From the NCBI RefSeq assembly GCF_958295425.1, contig NC_081154.1, forward strand, positions 5,925,139 to 5,989,138: a stretch of 64,000 nucleotides of DNA. The letters run 5' to 3'. This DNA comes from Solea solea. Its lineage: Eukaryota; Chordata; Actinopteri; Pleuronectiformes; Soleidae. A program made the position numbers and the translations under genes. Shown here piece by piece: positions 58,545 through 64,000 of the stretch (position 1 is the first letter of the stretch; each line of letters opens with the position of its first letter). The notes under the pieces are model-generated. The model made no database searches. It was not told where the DNA came from and was given only the letters and a program-made list of their open reading frames with translations.

Positions 58545-58790
58545 GGTTCATTCCCAAAATGGGATCAATTCAGGGAGATGGCACCAGGGGTTTATTGGTC
58601 CATATTCTTAATTACAAGTGGAGCCAGAAGCTATTGTAAGATTGGGCATTCTTTCTGATGCAATATTAGCCTCCCCTCTGTTGTGGTAGCTGGTATAGGA
58701 ATATAGGAATATTTATTTTAATGAGATTTTTTCCTTTAAGAGACAGGATAGAAAACATGGCAGGTGGCCCATGGAGAATAAGCCCTACTA
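58545..58790. promoter_or_regulatory. Candidate conserved non-coding element (best by-eye case)
   Basis: Complex block without simple repeats: TTCATTCCCAAAATGGGATC, GGCACCAGGGGTTTATTGGT, CTTAATTACAAGTGGAGCC, GCTATTGTAAGATTGGGCAT, CTGATGCAATATTAGCCTCC, then GGAATATAGGAATATT (tandem TEAD-like words). The density of homeobox, CCAAT-type and SOX-type words, about 5 kb 3' of sox9, is what a tissue enhancer would look like. No comparison was possible. Confidence 0.35.
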
Positions 58791-59610
58791 ATGGAGCTTT
58801 TTTTGGGGGTGTTTTTTTCAGTACCTGCTCCGACGCGGTTCGCAGTGAGCTGAGCCACTAAAATGCAACGTCAACTGACTGCCGGCCACCTACTGTCGTC
58901 ACTGGAAGAGCCATGAGCGTGACGACGGACACAAGAATAAAACCCATCATTATTTAAAATAGCAGGAGTTTTTTTTTTAGTATTTATAATGTTATTCATA
59001 CAAGCAGTAGCATGAAATACCAATTTCAATTTTAACAGAACAATAATGACGACAATACAGCCATTATTAAGTGCTTTGTTGCCGGATCTGGATCCTGCAG
59101 CTCTGGAGTCACATGTACCTGCAATAATAGTAATAATAGTAATAGCAATAGTAAAAATAGCCAGAATTTGAGACTGTTACAGGTGAAATATCAGGGGATT
59201 ATTTGACATTTGTATGAAGTAATTACTGGGTTTTAGTAAAGGCAGACAAAAAAAGGAGTAAGGAGTAGGAGAAATTATGGATATGAGAGAAATAGTTCAA
59301 ATTAGGCAGAATCGCTTTGGGAACTTCTTTGTATTTGAGTTTTTTTTTATTCAAATGAAAACAAGATAATTGTTTTCTGGATTTGATCATTACATTTAAT
59401 TATCTATTACATTTGTTGTAAATGATGTCAGAGCTAAAAGCTGCCTACAACTAAATGAAATGTCAAAATAAAAGCTGGTAAATAAAACAATTCCAAAAAC
59501 AATAAAAAAAAAAAAAACAACAAACATAAACTAATAAAGACATCCTGGACTGAGTGTGTCTCTGCAGAAGAGTGTGGCAAGCAGAGGAAATGTGGGCAGT
59601 TTTCCCATGA
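58791..59610. other. Intergenic, no gene seen
   Basis: A+T-rich with AATAGTAATAG repeats (59124-59155) and an A run (59504-59517). Confidence 0.45.
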
Positions 59611-59680
59611 GGGGGAGGAGGGGGAGGGGAGGGGAGGGGAGGAGGAGGGAGTAAGAAAGAAAAAAAAAAGAAGAAAACAA
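59611..59680. repeat. Polypurine tract with GGGGA repeats
   Basis: GGGGGAGGAGGGGGAGGGGA and following GGGGA/GGA units, then an A/G tract to 59680. All purine on the plus strand for about 45 nt at 59611-59650, with more than four runs of three or more G. Confidence 0.9.
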
Positions 59681-59689
59681 TTAATATTC

Positions 59690-59800
59690 TACACCAATTC
59701 CTCTCAGAGAGTCTGCCCCCTCATGATCCCATGGTCGGTCCTTTCAAATGCAAAATTACTGCACAAAGACTAAGAGACGGGATCAAGACCAAGAGCCGAT
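59690..59800. promoter_or_regulatory. Candidate conserved non-coding element
   Basis: CTCTCAGAGAGTCTGCCCCC, TCATGATCCCATGGTCGGTC and CTTTCAAATGCAAAATTACT (octamer-like ATGCAAA next to AATTAC) form a complex low-repeat block. A similar short block follows at 59935-59998 (GATTGTTGACAAGCAGG, TTCTATAATTGCAGGG). By-eye only. Confidence 0.25.
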
Positions 59801-59828
59801 GATAGAGACGCACCGAGAGAAACAGATG

Positions 59829-59848
59829 GAGAGAGAGAGAGAGAGAGA
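59829..59848. repeat. (GA)n microsatellite
   Basis: Ten GA units. Confidence 0.9.
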
Positions 59849-60003
59849 AAGAGAGGGAGAATAAGAGAATGTGCCAATGAAAAACAAACTAAAACAAAAA
59901 CATTTAACGGGTGAAAACATGTTTGTGGGGAAGATTGTTGACAAGCAGGAAGGAAAATTTGATTAGGTTCTATAATTGCAGGGGGATTTAACTTTGAATT
60001 ATA

Positions 60004-60180
60004 TGTGTGTGTGTGTGTGTGTACTTATCAGGACAAGTAGTCCTCATGGAGACCACAACCTGGTCCTAATGAGGCAGAAGCTCATTTCTAAAGGAGGTAA
60101 GTCTTTGTTTTAGGCGCTCAAATGACTGGAATTCAATGTGGAGTCCTTTAAAAGGAGCTGTGCCAACCTGTGTGTGTTTG
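60004..60180 (+). repeat. Dispersed repeat, downstream copy (GTCCTCATGGAGACC family) with (GT)n
   Basis: GT run at 60004-60023, then TATCAGGACAAGTAGTCCTC, ATGGAGACCACAACCTGGTC, CTAATGAGGCAGAAGCTCAT, TTCTAAAGGAGG. It matches 47615-47793 in the same orientation, so copies of one repeat lie on both sides of sox9. Confidence 0.7.
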
Positions 60181-61178
60181 AGTGTGCGCGCACACTCGAC
60201 AAGGTAGCGTCGCCGCGTTGTGATGGTTTTAATTCCAACGTGACCTCATGAAACGACGTTTCTGCTGCCTGCCACGCAGCTACAAGAGGAAAAATGAAAA
60301 ACACACACACAAACGCGAGCGGCGGGGTCGTGAGAAATTATCTCATCGTAAAAAATTAAAATAAAAAACATGCTGCGCTGCACTGTTTTAGTTCATTTAG
60401 GGACGTAAACAAACAAATAATGAGTACATACAATAAAGCAGAAGTGGCTTTATTGTGCTCCACAATAACGGAGTCAAAACCTGTGCCGGAACACGACTAC
60501 ACTGGTAAATATGGACACACAGATGAGACATGAATAAGCATAAACACCCTTTTACACCCTTGTGCCCCGTGTGTGCCCTCCTGATTTCCTCCCCCTCCTC
60601 CCTGGCCTTTCTCTCCGTGTGTGTGTGGCCACTGACCCCCTCTTTACAAACCTCCTGGCCCTCCCAAACAGCTACTTCTGATCACAACGGAAACTGTACA
60701 TCAATGTGGAAAAGCCAGCCTGGAAGTTTTTACTACACTTTTTCTTCACAGTCGGGAGGCCACAGCAGCGGCTCCCCGGTTGCCCGTGGAAACCGGCATC
60801 TGTGAATCATGGACGGCCGCCGAGTGGAAAAGGCTGCTGCCGTTTCGTCCAGCAGGGGAAATCAGATTAGATTATTTTCATTATTCTCAATTATGAGCGA
60901 AACATATCTGTTTGCCGAACCATGTTTGGCAGCCTGCGTTTTCAACCTCGCCACCTGGTTGGACGCGGCGGTGGAAGAAACCAGTAACGACACAATAATG
61001 GTATCATTTAAAAATCAATACTCTTGCATAAAATAAAGTGCTGAAATCATTATAAAGTGCTTTGTTAAGCACAAACACCAGGGTTCGGTGACACTCTGCA
61101 TCATTTCATTAACCCTCCGTGGGTTTTGGACTCTTTAAAATGTAACTACTTAACATCTATTACAGTAAATATGGAAGC
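60181..61178. other. Intergenic, no gene seen
   Basis: Mixed sequence. The frames at 60530-60805 and 60809-61036 show no recognisable domain. Confidence 0.45.
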
Positions 61179-61380
61179 TTGTGGAACGGCTCGGTTTGGT
61201 TCAGTTTGATATGTATTTTTCTGCATTACCATTAGGAGTAGTACCACAATAACTAGCCCAAACAGTTCAATTTTTTGGCAGCCTTTCCGATGGGAAACCG
61301 GAGTAAAATGGTATGGTACGGTTAGACCGGTCTGACCCAGGGATATCCCATTCCAAACTGTACCGTAACATGATGGCAAT
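61179..61380 (+). mobile_element. MITE-like element, second copy of the 42625 family
   Basis: TTTCTGCATTACCATTAGGA, GTAGTACCACAATAACTAGC and TTCCAAACTGTACCGTAACA correspond in order to the 42625-42815 element. Diverged; no coding capacity. Confidence 0.45.
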
Positions 61381-63412
61381 GTCTTCAGATTCCATTGGTC
61401 AGTTCACATTTTGAGGTGGTCTCACTTGTATAAAAATAATATTACACTGACAACAATGCAGTAAAAGTACATCAAAAACTCAGTGACATTGCTTTACAGC
61501 AGTAAAAGACCAGGACAGCAGATCTACAAGAGGGAACAGATTTTTCATTTTACCAACCATTTTTTTCGAGTCTACAAAAGTCGTCTCCAATCGTGAATAA
61601 CATGCACATGTTGACCTGACCAAAACTCAAATATTCCAGAGCATAAGGAAAATATCTTGTGAGGTCACGATTAATGAGGTCATCCTTGAGTTCAAGTCAA
61701 CGTTTGTGCCAAATCTGAAAAAAAAATCCCTCGGACATCAATACACCTAACGCACGAGGTGATCAGAACAGACAGCTATGCATGAGCCGATACAATATTC
61801 CGTGGTGTATTGTCCAGTATTGGTCACAGTCCCTGGATTGCACATCAGGAAAAGAAAAATGTAAAATCCAAAAACCCTAAATATCACAGAAATAGTTCAA
61901 TAAACCCAGACTGTGAAGAAAGATGTGCACAAGCAATATCTTGTGTTGAAACATGCAATTTGTTAAATGAAATCATCATCTCTACAAATAGCACACATCC
62001 ACTCAAGACGGAGACGGGATTGTACCTGACTGGAGACAAAGTGGACCTGGCCCGACCTGGATCCAACACTGGGACGCAATCAGAATAAACCAGAAGACAA
62101 AGAGATCTTTAAAAAAGGTAGTAAAGCATCAGACGACGGCGATGACAGCAGATAGATGGATGAGTCAAATCTGATGGAAAAGTCATGTTGAACTGGACAA
62201 ACACCAGTTGGCTTTAAAAGACGCTGGTGTCAGATGAAACGAAATGGCTGTTGACAGCTCAGGTGAGTGCATCGGTAGGACATCATCATCATATTTGTTT
62301 TTATCTTGAATTCCTACAGGTAACCTTCTCTTAACCAAAAATAAATAAATAAATAAATAAAATAGAACCTCTATGTTCCAAAAGGTCAGCAGATTTTATG
62401 GAGGTCTTGAATGTTCCACTGAGGTTTTAATAGTGAGTTCCAGCTCTAGGCGGAAGTTGGAAATTCTGAGCTTAGCGTCGGAAGTTTCAACTGGAAAGAC
62501 GTCGCTTCGGGTCTGATTTCCAATTTGGAAAAATGAGAGGAACCTAATAAACACCAGCATGGGATTCTACAATGACTGCCTTTCACGTCACCAGTAAAAA
62601 CACAAACTCTGCTGGGGTTTTTTTTACTGTTCATTACAAAATAACATGTGGAACGTTGTTAGCGACTGGCTAACAAAGGCTAACACGGCTAGCTAGCATG
62701 AGATACATTTACGTCCATGTTTTTTTTCCTATCTTTTTACTGGACAACAGTCCAGTTCTGATTTAAATGGAACCTGGACTCATGTGTCCAGCTGGTGAAC
62801 TGATGACAAAGACTTTATGAATATATCAAAGCTAATTAGCAAAGACACAAACGTCAACACGAGGCTACAGGTTCAGTAAATCTCACAGACTTACTGAACA
62901 ACAGTAGAATTTGTCACACAATGATAAATGAAATCTTAGTTTCCTCTACTGGTACTTTTACTTTTACAAATCTCTGTTTTATTGGATATAGTTTTATCCA
63001 ATTTTTAAAGTTATTATTATTGGATTTGACTCTTTTTCCGTTGTATATTCTGTCAGGGACTTTGCTGTAGCAGTGATAAGCACCTTTTTACACTGTTTTG
63101 ATAAGAGATATATGAATAAAGAATATTAGTAAGCTGAATGAAACTGAATATCTTCAGACTTAAAGCAAAGCGAGGTTAAAAACTCAAGATGATGATGTGA
63201 GATCACCTCAGTTTTTATTATATCTTGGAATCTCAAAAAAGTGATCAAGAATTAAAGATAACTTAATTTAAAAACATTTGAAAGTTAAAGAAACTATACA
63301 TAATATATGAAAGCTTCTCTACCTATAAACATACTTAACTTTTGATGCACTGTTGTGGATACAAACTGTATTGTGATGATTAAAACATTAATTATCGTGT
63401 TTTTTACAGTAG
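61381..63412. other. Intergenic, no gene seen
   Basis: A+T-rich with a TAAA run (62337-62362). Short frames have no recognisable content. Confidence 0.5.
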
Positions 63413-63512
63413 TAATTTCAGAAAATAATCAACAATAATCATAGATGAAGGTCAAGCTGTTCCTATTAGAACAGTAACCAAAGATCATTTTCATAATCGA
63501 TTGATTAGTTTG
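63413..63512 (-). repeat. AGGGCTGC-family repeat fragment (minus)
   Basis: CAGAAAATAATCAACAATAA and CATTTTCATAATCGATTGAT are the reverse-strand words of the same fish repeat family as at 1196, 36293 and 57386. Confidence 0.45.
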
Positions 63513-64000
63513 GTCAAGAAAATGTTGAATGTAAAAACTTTTGCCTATATGTCTTTTTTTTCTCTCCCTAAACTTTCATTTATAGGTGTTTACTGACATA
63601 CCGGCAAGTTTAAAGATGCAGTTATGTGACAAAATTGATTTTATTCTACTGGTGAATGAATGAATGAATGAATGACGCGTTCGTTATGAAGTCGTCTCTA
63701 ATATTGTAGATAATAACTCACAGTCAGGGCGGTTGTTACTGTAAAAAAAGAAATTTCTACCTCTATCTCTGCTCCTCCGTTTTTCTACTCCCACTGATCA
63801 TTTCCCTTTCCAGTCACAGCTCCTCAAAAACACCCACTCACCTCATACACACACACACCCACTGGCCCAATGTGTGAGCCATCCTCCCTGCCAAGAAACA
63901 AACACACACACACACACACATACACACATGCACACAAACACATACAGAACCACCACATGAAACGGCCGCTGTGCTGTAACAGATATGCAAGGCTTTGGAT
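63513..64000. other. Intergenic, simple repeats only
   Basis: Contains an ATGA run (63654-63675) and AC runs (63847-63857, 63902-63920). No gene is recognised before the window ends. Confidence 0.5.

Overview
This is vertebrate chromosomal DNA, almost certainly from a spiny-rayed teleost fish. It holds one recognisable protein-coding gene, the SoxE transcription factor gene sox9. Three exons (49699-50135, 50357-50607, 50803-51653, plus strand) encode a predicted 512-residue protein with the SoxE dimerisation domain, HMG box, central and C-terminal transactivation domains and the terminal PVYTQLTRP. Short introns (221 and 195 bp), a Gln run in the C-terminal domain and the repeat families around the gene point to a teleost. 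I could not decide between the sox9a and sox9b paralogs, or name the species, from the sequence alone.

Layout. Positions 1-49200 are a gene desert: A+T-rich sequence with many CA/GT, GA and trinucleotide microsatellites, homopolymer runs, old SINE/LINE tails, MITE-like elements and three long-period tandem arrays. No other reading frame there looks like a gene; one short stretch (9657-9680) resembles the YADD box of a LINE reverse transcriptase. The sox9 core promoter lies at about 49220-49267 (CCAAT box then TATAAG) behind a GT/poly-G tract. The 5' leader of about 400 nt carries an 18-codon upstream ORF. The 3' UTR (51654 to about 53350) starts with an AC microsatellite, carries an AU-rich nonamer and a miR-145-type seed match, and ends at an AATAAA at 53327. 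From 53360 to 64000 the sequence is intergenic again, with a MITE, a tRNA-derived SINE and several segments that look like conserved non-coding elements.

How it works together. In vertebrates sox9 sits in a large gene desert populated by distant enhancers for cartilage, gonad, neural crest and other tissues, and this window looks like part of that landscape. Low-repeat, homeobox/SOX-motif-rich segments are listed as candidate regulatory elements with low confidence, because no alignment could be run. The most specific regulatory reading is an inverted SOX pair (35508-35523) in a G+C-rich island about 14 kb upstream. Several repeat-borne CTCF-like cores are also present.

I found no evidence for a wholly undescribed multi-gene system. 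The findings concern gene regulation, protein-level variation in Sox9, and repeat structure.
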